Shown here: positions 1 to 5,312 of the stretch, piece after piece
Layout of the letters: each line of letters begins with the position of its first letter
Position numbering within the stretch: position 1 is the first letter of the stretch
From: Candidatus Uhrbacteria bacterium CG_4_9_14_3_um_filter_36_7
GTDB lineage: Bacteria; Patescibacteriota; Patescibacteriia; UBA9934; GWF2-40-263
Length of the DNA stretch: 7,784 nt
Assembly: GCA_002791255.1 (NCBI GenBank)
Contig: PFWS01000063.1
Coordinates: 1-7,784, forward strand
Reading direction: 5' to 3'
Position numbers and translations under genes: made by a program
Notes under the pieces: generated by a model
Database searches by the model: none
Told to the model about the DNA's origin: nothing
The model's input: only the letters and a program-made list of their open reading frames with translations

Positions 1-665
1 ACAGGAGTTATGCTTGCTGAATCACTTCGAAGCTCTCCATCTTGCAAAACCGAAACCGTATATCCATTTTTTAAATCAGCTGTAACATTCCATCCAATAA
101 TAGTTGTCTTTACTTCGCTGCTTGAAAGTGTTCCAAAAGAAGCAGTATTTCCATCTAAAACATATGCATAATCATTTACCCCATCAATAACAGGGCTTGT
201 CCCTGCATTTTGTAATGCATCAACTGTAATACTTGTAGTAGTTTTAGAAACAACCACACCAATAGCATCCACTTCTGAGGCACCACGATTAGCCACAACA
301 ACAAGAAGATCACCAATCGAGACATTTGTAGTGGTATCCACCTCAATGGTTTCTCCAGAAAGAGAAAGAACATTCATTTGAGTATTCTCAGAAATGGTCT
401 GAATATCCATCATTAATAACCGATCATATAAACCAGCTCGATACCCAACTTGTAAATTATAAGAGGAGCTTGTGACTATTCCTGATCCAATATTTCCAAA
501 ACTATCCCTAAGATTATAAGAAGAAGAGGATGATGTATCTAAACCCCCATGACTAATAGAATCCCAATCAATTTGAAAATTTGTGGAAGACATGGATGCT
601 TCACCTATTCTTATGAAATAAAAAATCCCCACAAAAAGTATCAAACCAATAAAGACACGCCGCAT
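1..665 (-). CDS. Secreted surface protein, 3' part outside the window
   Basis: An open frame runs leftward from the ATG at 663-665 to the window edge, giving 221 codons with no stop. The N-terminus (MRRVFIGLILFVGIFYF) is basic then hydrophobic, which fits a Sec signal peptide ending near residue 24 (GEA). Residues 45-78 carry two copies of an S/Y repeat, SSSSSYNLRDS and TSSSYNLQVGYRAG. This pattern recurs at the start of secreted proteins in Patescibacteria genomes (family knowledge, from memory). The rest is Thr/Ser/Val-rich with alternating beta-strand-like residues (for example TIEVDTTTNVSIGDLLVVV), as in cell-surface or adhesin-like proteins. No enzyme motif is visible. There is no Shine-Dalgarno before the ATG, but a very good promoter lies 30-58 bp upstream, which supports this start. 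The specific function is unknown. Confidence 0.8.
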   Translation of the reverse strand, partial: MRRVFIGLILFVGIFYFIRIGEASMSSTNFQIDWDSISHGGLDTSSSSSYNLRDSFGNIGSGIVTSSSYNLQVGYRAGLYDRLLMMDIQTISENTQMNVLSLSGETIEVDTTTNVSIGDLLVVVANRGASEVDAIGVVVSKTTTSITVDALQNAGTSPVIDGVNDYAYVLDGNTASFGTLSSSEVKTTIIGWNVTADLKNGYTVSVLQDGELRSDSASITP

Positions 666-694
666 AAATCGTTTTATTTAGTCTTCGTATATCT

Positions 695-723
695 ATAATA
701 GCATGAATACTAAAATTAGTCAA
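695..723 (-). promoter_or_regulatory. Sigma-70-type promoter of the surface protein gene
   Basis: On the minus strand a -35 TTGACT (718-723) is followed after exactly 17 bp by the -10 TATTAT (695-700), with a TGC just before the -10 (extended -10). Transcription would start near 688, leaving a leader of about 23 nt. The -35 lies inside one copy of a 12-bp direct repeat. Confidence 0.7.
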
Positions 724-750
724 GCTAAAATATAGCTCAAATTAGCCAAG
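713..750. repeat. 12-bp direct repeat pair beside the DnaA boxes
   Basis: AAATTAGTCAAG (713-724) and AAATTAGCCAAG (739-750) differ at one base and are 26 bp apart start to start. The first copy covers the -35 of the surface protein promoter. They could be binding sites of an origin or promoter protein; two copies are too few to call iterons. Confidence 0.4.
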
Positions 751-763
751 AAAAAGTATAAGT

Positions 764-841
764 TTATCAAAAATAATAAAAATTTTTAAAAATATGTTAA
801 TTATCAACAAAATAAATGATTTAATCACATACTTATCCACA
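764..841. other. Candidate replication origin (oriC-like) segment
   Basis: A perfect consensus DnaA box TTATCCACA lies at 833-841. In the same orientation are TTATCAACA (801-809, one mismatch) and TTATCAAAA (764-772, two mismatches), spaced 37 and 32 bp. The DNA between the first two boxes (about 770-800) is almost pure A/T and could serve as a duplex-unwinding element. Three perfect parS sites follow within 540-1560 bp; in most bacteria parS sites cluster near oriC. No dnaA, dnaN or rpmH gene is in the window, so the usual gene context is missing. A single perfect 9-mer can occur by chance, so the call rests on the combination. Confidence 0.5.
833..841 (+). promoter_or_regulatory. Perfect DnaA box
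   Basis: TTATCCACA matches the consensus high-affinity DnaA box exactly. It lies in a non-coding gap between the surface protein promoter and the terminator of the candidate RNA. Confidence 0.6.
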
Positions 842-922
842 GATCTAAACATATGGCTATACTATTGTAGACAAACATAATTTTTTTCTTATAAATTAAT
901 TGACGAAATAATTTATTCATAT

Positions 923-977
923 AAAAAAAGACTGTCTGCACAACAGATCCTCCAGGAATTCTGTTAAGCAAACAGTC
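923..977 (-). terminator. Intrinsic terminator of the candidate RNA
   Basis: On the minus strand GACTGTTTGC (968-977) pairs with GCAGACAGTC (930-939), ten pairs with one G-U. Inside it AACAGA pairs with TCTGTT (942-947 with 960-965), and TCC pairs with GGA around a TGGA loop. Seven T follow directly (923-929). This is a strong Rho-independent terminator and fixes the transcript's orientation. Confidence 0.85.
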
Positions 978-1303
978 GGAGATAGACACATAGATTAGTT
1001 CCAAAGGATGTCCAAGGGGTAGTAGGTCTTTCGACCATTTCGTCCCGATTCCGGCGTTTTTGAGATCTGCCACCCCGCTATGTAGATCCAAGACCCAGGA
1101 CACAGGATGGGATCCTCCTTCAACGGAGCAAAACCTCCACAACCGCAACCAAGAACGTCCTCGTCTCTTTTGCCTTGACATGCTTTATTGGAAACAACTT
1201 CCATTTTTCTTCCTCCTCGCGAATAGGACAGCACTACGCTGCCCTAATCTCTCCAATGGTTTCAATAGCGCATTAGGAGATCTAAAGCATGCGCGTAGGA
1301 GGA

Positions 1304-1323
1304 ATAGTGTCTTACTACACTAT
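1304..1323. repeat. Inverted repeat at the 5' edge of the candidate RNA
   Basis: ATAGTGT (1304-1310) and ACACTAT (1317-1323) form perfect 7-bp arms around six bases. It may be the first hairpin of the RNA or an operator at its promoter. A similar repeat (ATAGTG, four bases, CACTAT) sits at 6288-6303 before the HD-domain gene. Confidence 0.45.
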
Positions 1324-1369
1324 AGATTAACAAAAAAACAATTTATTTTTAAGAAATGTGTGTATAAAA

Positions 1370-1397
1370 TAAAATTGTTTCACGTGAAACAATTTTA
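1370..1397. promoter_or_regulatory. parS: parS site 1 (ParB/Spo0J binding)
   Basis: TGTTTCACGTGAAACA at 1376-1391 matches the canonical bacterial parS consensus exactly. The perfect palindrome extends to 28 bp (1370-1397). ParB dimers load here, spread and bring the origin region to ParA and SMC. The site is intergenic, between the candidate RNA and the peptidase-like gene. Confidence 0.9.
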
Positions 1398-1465
1398 CAA
1401 ACGAATTTGTTAGTTTTAAATTATGAAAGCCTTCCGTCTTTACAATGGAATATTAGCGAGTAAAT

Positions 1466-1957
1466 TTATTTTCCTAACTTTGAATTCCATAGAATCATCT
1501 CTACTTTCCGTTCTCCATTAAAATTCCAACTATGTTTAGCTGGAAAACCTTTTTTTGAATCATTGCTTATTGCTTTACTGTTTCCTATATAAAATCCAAT
1601 GTGTTTGTGTACACCAGTTTTGCCAAAATCAATTGGTTCCCAAACTATAATACTTCCTTTTCGTAATTTTTTTGTTTTTTTCCAACCAAATTTTAATAGA
1701 TCACTCACTGTTGAATCAACAGTAACGTGTCCTCGATCAATAAGTTGAAACATGTTTAAAATTGATGATACATAAAAAGCACAGGAAAGTTCACCATTTT
1801 GCATAATATCCTTCTGTTTTGCATTTATTTTTACATAAAAATGACGAAATAAAATGCAACCAATACTTGCTTCTATAAGACAGATGTACGTCTTAAAAAT
1901 TAAAGGGGTAATTTTTTTAGATTTATTGATTATCTTTTTTGTTAATTTTGTTCTCAT
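1466..1957 (-). CDS. NlpC/P60- or CHAP-like cysteine peptidase/amidase-fold protein
   Basis: A 163-residue protein if started at the ATG at 1957 (MRTKLTKK). The C-terminal two thirds look like a papain-fold cell-wall peptidase: SCAFYVSS with Cys59 as likely nucleophile, KHIGFYIGN with His119, and KHSWNF with His142 as possible third polar residue. Between them, RKGSIIVWEP resembles the strand before the catalytic His in this fold. The recurring pattern C-A-F-[FY]-V-S-S with H-I-G-F-Y is familiar from small uncharacterised Patescibacteria proteins. The N-terminus is basic with a weak hydrophobic stretch (residues 17-38), not a clear signal peptide, so its location is uncertain. The frame stays open up to 2032 and could start there or at 1978, but either start would translate the parS site as MFHVKQF. 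I therefore prefer 1957. No Shine-Dalgarno is present at any of the starts. Substrate unknown; peptidoglycan is a guess. Confidence 0.65.
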   Translation of the reverse strand: MRTKLTKKIINKSKKITPLIFKTYICLIEASIGCILFRHFYVKINAKQKDIMQNGELSCAFYVSSILNMFQLIDRGHVTVDSTVSDLLKFGWKKTKKLRKGSIIVWEPIDFGKTGVHKHIGFYIGNSKAISNDSKKGFPAKHSWNFNGERKVEMILWNSKLGK

Positions 1958-1961
1958 AAAT

Positions 1962-1977
1962 TGTTTCACGTGAAACA
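1962..1977. promoter_or_regulatory. parS: parS site 2 (ParB/Spo0J binding)
   Basis: An exact TGTTTCACGTGAAACA, 586 bp from site 1. Unlike the other two, the palindrome does not extend beyond 16 bp. It ends five bases before the preferred start codon of the peptidase-like gene, so bound ParB could affect that gene's transcription. Confidence 0.9.
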
Positions 1978-2000
1978 TTTTAAAGTGTGGCGTATTTATT

Positions 2001-2025
2001 ACGCATATTTGGTCACGATCTAACC
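2001..2025. repeat. 25-bp direct repeat, copy 1
   Basis: This begins ACGCATATTTGGTCACGATC and ends AACC, with one variable base between (T here). The second copy at 2277-2301 has G at that position. On the minus strand this copy lies 44 bp before the start of the peptidase-like gene, so the repeat may carry promoter or leader signals. It could also be a duplication scar. Confidence 0.75.
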
Positions 2026-2282
2026 CCGTCATCTAATAAATCCGATTGAGGTGCGTTATTTTCAACATAAATAAATTTCCTTTTAATAAGCCTTTTTATT
2101 TCTTGACGTTGATAAGCACACTATCTTGCTTCGCGTATTCTTTTGACTCCATAAAAACCATATTTAAGAACAGCTACAAGACGATAACCAAATGTTCCTA
2201 AAAGATCAAGTTCATCAACAAGTTCTAATAATAATTAGGATACTCTGGAATGTTTATTAAGTGTTTTTTTATATTTACGCAT
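2013..2282 (-). pseudogene. Decayed reading frame with two internal stops, unknown family
   Basis: From the ATG at 2282 the minus strand reads MRKYKKTLNKHSRVS, then a TAA (2235-2237). In the same frame follow 37 residues including LLELVDELDLLGTFGYRLVA and YGFYGVKRIREAR, then a TAG (2121-2123), then 35 residues including YQRQEIKRLIKRKFIYVENN to a TGA at 2013-2015. The segments look like real helical, basic protein rather than random translation, which suggests a gene dead by nonsense mutations. The start codon lies within the second copy of the 25-bp repeat. I do not recognise the family; a small basic nucleic-acid-binding protein is only a guess. It could also be non-coding DNA with a chance open frame. 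Confidence 0.35.
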
Positions 2283-2301
2283 ATTTGGTCACGATCGAAC
2301 C
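2277..2301. repeat. 25-bp direct repeat, copy 2
   Basis: This matches the copy at 2001-2025 at 24 of 25 positions, 276 bp away. Similarity continues weakly on the low-coordinate side. Both copies lie at the 5' side of a minus-strand reading frame, and both lie within about 100 bp of a parS site (24 bp from site 2, 68 bp from site 3). Confidence 0.75.
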
Positions 2302-2368
2302 ATATTTGTGTAAAAAATTATTACAGTTTATTTAGTTATTTTTAATAATCTATAGAAACTGATTCTTT

Positions 2369-2398
2369 ATAAAATTGTTTCACGTGAAACAATTTTAT
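2369..2398. promoter_or_regulatory. parS: parS site 3 (ParB/Spo0J binding)
   Basis: An exact TGTTTCACGTGAAACA at 2376-2391 inside a 30-bp perfect palindrome, 414 bp from site 2. It is intergenic, between two decayed genes. Confidence 0.9.
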
Positions 2399-2446
2399 TT
2401 TACTGTAAAAACAAAAAATCGTCATTTTATAGGACAGACTTTTTGT

Positions 2447-2466
2447 CTTGTTTGACGTCAAGCAAG
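2447..2466. repeat. Palindrome with TTGACGTCAA core
   Basis: CTTG and CAAG flank a perfect ten-base palindrome TTGACGTCAA (2452-2461), with one mismatched base on each side. It may be an operator or a chance palindrome. There is no T tract, so it is not a terminator. Confidence 0.35.
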
Positions 2467-2469
2467 TGT

Positions 2470-2489
2470 GCCTCATTTTTAAATGAGGC
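2470..2489. repeat. Hairpin at the 3' end of the zinc-ribbon remnant
   Basis: GCCTCATTT pairs with AAATGAGGC with nine complementary bases on each side of TT. It overlaps the last codons and stop of the broken zinc-ribbon gene. On neither strand does a T tract follow, so it is at best a weak terminator or 3'-end stabiliser. Confidence 0.4.
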
Positions 2490-2803
2490 CAAGGGGGGTA
2501 TAAGTTATGATAACAAAAGCGTAAACTAACCCAGATAATAATAAACCAATGATAATTTTAGCCACCTGTACCAAAATGATGGTCCTCGAATCGCTTTGTC
2601 CCGTGATCTTCCACACTCAGGACAAAACTTCTCATCAGCAAATAAAGAACATGGTGAAAATGTTTTATAACATTTTGGTCCAAAAAATATATCACGCTTC
2701 TTGGTATGACAAAATTTCCGACCTAATAAATCGTACCATATTCTTCGTGGCAAATCTTACAGTACCAAATGTATGGATCTTGGTGATAATTTTTCTGACT
2801 CAC
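2479..2803 (-). pseudogene. Zinc-ribbon plus membrane-helix protein, broken by two frameshifts
   Basis: A GTG at 2803 lies eight bases after GGAG (Shine-Dalgarno) and opens VSQKNYHQDPYIWYCKICHE..., with a CKIC zinc knuckle, but stops at a TAG (2723-2725). A second frame, overlapping from about 2750, continues with GRKFCHTKKRDIF, FGPKCYKTFSPC and KFCPECGRSRDK, supplying the partner CPEC knuckle. From about 2571 a third frame reads VQVAKIIIGLLLSGLVYAF and ends at the TAA 2479-2481, a clean membrane helix. Joined, these give about 105 residues: an N-terminal zinc ribbon followed by a C-terminal transmembrane segment. Both breaks have the same sign (each like one lost base). This may be a true pseudogene, two assembly errors or, less likely, programmed frameshifting. 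The promoter and ribosome binding site are intact. Exact role unknown. Confidence 0.6.
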
Positions 2804-2860
2804 TGAATTTACTCCTCATTAAAATAATATTATGCTAGATAAGCTGACTCACTCTCAATG

Positions 2861-2889
2861 ATTATTCCAATAAGTTTAATTAATGTCAA
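2861..2889 (-). promoter_or_regulatory. Promoter of the broken zinc-ribbon gene
   Basis: A consensus -35 TTGACA (2884-2889), exactly 17 bp, then AATAAT as -10 (2861-2866), pointing leftward. The -35 overlaps a TAATGTC element (2881-2887) that resembles the half-sites of the regulator's operator. Confidence 0.65.
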
Positions 2890-2921
2890 TAATTATGTCT
2901 AAAGTGTATAATAATAATGTC
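2881..2921. promoter_or_regulatory. Cluster of TWATGTC half-sites in the divergent promoter region
   Basis: TAATGTC occurs at 2881-2887 and 2915-2921, and TTATGTCTA at 2893-2901. The last is identical to one arm of the palindrome at 2967-2991. They may be weaker binding sites of the adjacent regulator that extend control to the leftward promoter. The region is AT-rich, so chance matches are possible. Confidence 0.4.
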
Positions 2922-2939
2922 CATATATAATTTTTTATC

Positions 2940-2968
2940 TTTACAAAGAAGAAATTTAGTATTAATAT
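2940..2968 (+). promoter_or_regulatory. Promoter of the TrmB-like regulator
   Basis: TTTACA (2940-2945), 17 bp, then TAATAT (2963-2968), pointing rightward. The start site would fall near 2975, inside the palindrome at 2967-2991, leaving a leader of under 20 nt. That arrangement fits autorepression. Confidence 0.5.
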
Positions 2969-2991
2969 ATAGACATAAATTATGTCTATAT
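2967..2991. promoter_or_regulatory. 25-bp palindromic operator before the regulator gene
   Basis: The arms ATATAGACATAA and TTATGTCTATAT are perfect inverted repeats of 12 bp around a central A, ending two bases before the regulator's ATG. The site overlaps the predicted -10 edge and transcription start. It is most simply the binding site of the encoded winged-helix protein acting on its own gene. Confidence 0.65.
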
Positions 2992-2992
2992 T

Positions 2993-3742
2993 ATGAAACT
3001 TGAAGACTTCTTATCTCATATTGGTTTTAAAAAGAATGAAAGAGTTATTTATTTAGCAACTCTTGAAAATAGCCCAACATCAGCCCCAGAGCTTGCTAGA
3101 AAAACCGGTTTACCAAGAACAACTATTAATCTTATTCTTAAACATTTGGTGCAACGTGGGTTTGTATCAAAAACATTTTTTAAAAAACGTGTCCGTTTTG
3201 TAGCAGAACCACCTCAAAAATTAATTGAACACCTAAAAAGTCTTGTTCAAAATGGACAAGAACTCTTACCAGAACTTCAAGCCCATTATAATGAAAATGA
3301 TTGTAAACCCAAGATTCTTTTTTATGAAGGGAAACACGCGGTTCAAAAAGTTTATGATGACACATTTTTAGAAAGACCCGAGCAAATTCTTGAGTGGAAT
3401 ACAGATGAATATTTTAATTTTGATCGTCATCAAGTTAACCCACACTACATTGATAAACGAACAAGATTGGGAATAAAAACAAAACGTATTGCAGGATCTG
3501 GATCACGTTGGCAAACCAAACACGCTCTTTATGATGAAAGTGAATTGTCACAAACGCTTATTGTGCCAAAAGAGCTGTTCTGGCCAGATATTGGAATAAA
3601 TATTTATGGCAATAAAGTAGCTTTTCTAAATTATCAGGAAAATATGTCAGTAATTATTGAAAGTAAAGCGATTGCAAAGACCATGCGTCAGATTTATGAA
3701 CTTAATTGGATTTTAGCAAACAAAAAACAGATAAAAAATTAA
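2993..3742 (+). CDS. TrmB-family winged-helix transcriptional regulator
   Basis: A 249-residue protein, the only plus-strand gene in the window. Residues 1-70 form a TrmB-type winged helix: HIGFKKNERVIYLATLEN, then SAPELARKTGLPRTTINLIL as helix-turn-helix, then LVQRGFVSKTFFKKRVRFVA as the wing. Residues 75-100 are a helical linker. Residues 105-245 (KILFYEGKHAVQKVYDD onward) match the C-terminal sensor-type domain of TrmB-like proteins common in Patescibacteria, which are far from the archaeal sugar regulators. The ATG follows a perfect palindromic operator by two bases and has no Shine-Dalgarno, as in near-leaderless transcripts. The stop codon directly abuts the stop of the converging gene. 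The ligand is unknown. Likely targets are its own promoter and the divergent zinc-ribbon promoter. Confidence 0.85.
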   Translation: MKLEDFLSHIGFKKNERVIYLATLENSPTSAPELARKTGLPRTTINLILKHLVQRGFVSKTFFKKRVRFVAEPPQKLIEHLKSLVQNGQELLPELQAHYNENDCKPKILFYEGKHAVQKVYDDTFLERPEQILEWNTDEYFNFDRHQVNPHYIDKRTRLGIKTKRIAGSGSRWQTKHALYDESELSQTLIVPKELFWPDIGINIYGNKVAFLNYQENMSVIIESKAIAKTMRQIYELNWILANKKQIKN

Positions 3743-5230
3743 TTATATAGTTTTATAAATGTAATATTCAACAGGTGTATGATCATCGGTTAAAACAGGA
3801 ACATCTATTTGAATTTCTTTTTCCCATAAATGGTCTAAATACTCCTTAAGAACAGGGTCATTACTATCAAGATTTGGTGACTCTTTGGATTTTAAAGCAA
3901 CTAAAATAATATTTTGTACTTTATACCCATCTGTTGGATGATTAACTGGAAATAAATAAACCTGTGGGAAAACACTTTTATAAGTAGCATATTCAGCTCG
4001 CAAAAATTCACCTTTTTCTCCTTGGATTGAAGAAATAATATTTAAAATCACAACCCCGTCTTTATTTAAAATATCAAATTTTTTCTCTACTGCTTCTTTG
4101 GTTGTAAGTTGATACGGTAAAGAATAGTGTGAACTAAACGCATCACCAAAAATCACATCATATTTATTTAAAGTTCTATTTAGATATACTCGGCCATCTT
4201 CATGATAAATCGTAAGACGCGGATTTTCTTTTAAATCAAAATATTGTTTGGCAAGTTCGGTTACCTCTGGATCAATTTCAACCACATCAATTGTTTGTTG
4301 TTTTTCATAATGCAAAAGAAAATCCTTTGGAAAAGAATATCCAGCGCCCCCTAACATGAGGGTGGTTTGAAAATCCGGATAAAAATGTCGGGCGAGATGA
4401 TAATACTTTGTGTATTCATTCACAAGCTCATCACTATCTAAAAACATGGATGAGTGATTCTCATTATTAATCTGCATGATTTTAATTGGTCTTTGAGTAT
4501 TTTGACTTTGATAGTTATAAATCCAAATACGATTGTATGGAGTATCAATGTCTATAAATCCTTTCTGTTCTAGAAACGCATGAACATTATTTTGAAGTAT
4601 GAGTGAACCTAAAAAAACAATTAAAGCAATTGCTTTTATGTGTTTCAATTCAAAAGAAAGAAGCAATGAGATAAGCAAAAGGACAATAGCCAAAATGAGC
4701 AAAAGCAAGTTTGTACCAAATAGTGGAATCAAATAAAAACCAGATAAAAAAGTACCAAAAATGCTTCCAGCTGTTGAAAGTGCATACAAATTTCCAATCA
4801 CAGAACCCGAGTGGGTTAAGTTAACCATTCTAATTTTTGCAGCATAAGGAGAAACCATTCCAAGCAAAACACTTGTTGGTAAAAAAAGTATAAGAGAAAC
4901 AAAAATAGAGTTTACTCGAATGCTTGAAATATTTGCCACAAAAAAATGTAGCAGTGGATCTTTTATAAGCAAAATTATTCCAATAGAAAGAGCAGATAAA
5001 AAAATAATAAAAGAGAGGATACTCATCTTGGGTTGTTTATCGGCAATTCTTCCACCAAAATAATAACCTAAACTTAAACTCCCTAAAATAATTCCAATCA
5101 GACTTGTCCAAACAAAAATAGATGTTCCAAGATATGGACCAAGAATTCTTGAACCAACTAGTTCAAATATCATTACAATGGCTCCGGATAAAAATACTGC
5201 TAGTTCTAATCTATAAAAAATAAATTTCAT
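3743..5230 (-). CDS. Membrane protein fused to a spermidine synthase-like domain
   Basis: A 495-residue protein. The N-terminal half has about seven hydrophobic segments (roughly 9-29, 37-59, 70-90, 104-126, 143-165, 168-192, 199-214) and the FELVGSRILGPYLG stretch typical of fused MFS/spermidine-synthase proteins. The C-terminal half has a Rossmann methyltransferase fold: LGGAGYSFP (292-300) as motif I, VVEIDPEV (316-323) with the acidic residue that would hold the cosubstrate, HEDGRVYL (343-350) and FGDAFSSHYSLP (361-372). It ends with TDDHTPVEYY (481-490), conserved in the family. DTPYNRI (229-235) marks the start of the soluble domain. The family is usually annotated as spermidine synthase, but aminopropyl transfer is unproven for membrane-fused members, and no other polyamine gene is in the window. 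The start ATG at 5230 has no Shine-Dalgarno. The 82-bp gap to the upstream HD gene permits but does not prove co-transcription. Confidence 0.85.
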   Translation of the reverse strand: MKFIFYRLELAVFLSGAIVMIFELVGSRILGPYLGTSIFVWTSLIGIILGSLSLGYYFGGRIADKQPKMSILSFIIFLSALSIGIILLIKDPLLHFFVANISSIRVNSIFVSLILFLPTSVLLGMVSPYAAKIRMVNLTHSGSVIGNLYALSTAGSIFGTFLSGFYLIPLFGTNLLLLILAIVLLLISLLLSFELKHIKAIALIVFLGSLILQNNVHAFLEQKGFIDIDTPYNRIWIYNYQSQNTQRPIKIMQINNENHSSMFLDSDELVNEYTKYYHLARHFYPDFQTTLMLGGAGYSFPKDFLLHYEKQQTIDVVEIDPEVTELAKQYFDLKENPRLTIYHEDGRVYLNRTLNKYDVIFGDAFSSHYSLPYQLTTKEAVEKKFDILNKDGVVILNIISSIQGEKGEFLRAEYATYKSVFPQVYLFPVNHPTDGYKVQNIILVALKSKESPNLDSNDPVLKEYLDHLWEKEIQIDVPVLTDDHTPVEYYIYKTI

Positions 5231-5312
5231 AATTTAAAATTTTGATAAATACAAAACCAAAGACTACATCTTAAAGATTAACAGTTATGGGGAATACTAT
5301 AAAAAAACAATA

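Larger units (their letters stand above)
923..1323 (-). ncRNA. Candidate structured RNA of about 400 nt, family unknown
   Basis: This island is visibly richer in G+C than the AT-rich DNA on both sides, and on the minus strand it folds into many perfect or near-perfect helices. An outer stem pairs 1292-1304 with 1210-1221 (12 bp, one bulge). It encloses an 8-bp hairpin (1225-1232 with 1238-1245, one G-U) and a second hairpin. Further on are TGGAA/TTCCA (1189-1203) and GGTC-GAAA-GACC (1025-1036), a stem capped by a GNRA tetraloop. A long hairpin with a seven-T tract ends it. The 5' end is uncertain: 1323 is the edge of an ATAGTGT/ACACTAT hairpin, and no convincing promoter was found. I looked for signature sequences of RNase P RNA, tmRNA, SRP RNA and group I/II introns and saw none. 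The alternative is a 69-codon ORF (995-1204) starting at an ATG just after GGAGGAAG, but its codon use is unlike the neighbouring genes. Confidence 0.55.

Noticed and set aside
825..1181. 118-codon minus-strand ORF across the terminator
   Set aside because: It runs through the strong terminator hairpin and its T tract, and its composition is unlike a real protein; a structured RNA explains the region better.
923..1323. RNase P RNA, tmRNA or SRP RNA
   Set aside because: No GGAAAGTCC/ACAGAA...GGCTTA core, no tRNA-like ends or tag reading frame, and no SRP apical loop sequence could be seen on either strand.
1060..1413. 117-codon plus-strand ORF
   Set aside because: It is antisense to the candidate RNA and runs through a parS site; no motif or ribosome binding site supports it.
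2277..2301. tRNA T-arm or attachment site, from GGTTCGATC in the repeat
   Set aside because: The flanking bases do not form a T stem or acceptor stem, and no integrase gene is in the window.
2549..2806. 85-codon plus-strand ORF
   Set aside because: It is the complement of the zinc-ribbon remnant, whose cysteine pairs, promoter and Shine-Dalgarno favour the minus strand.
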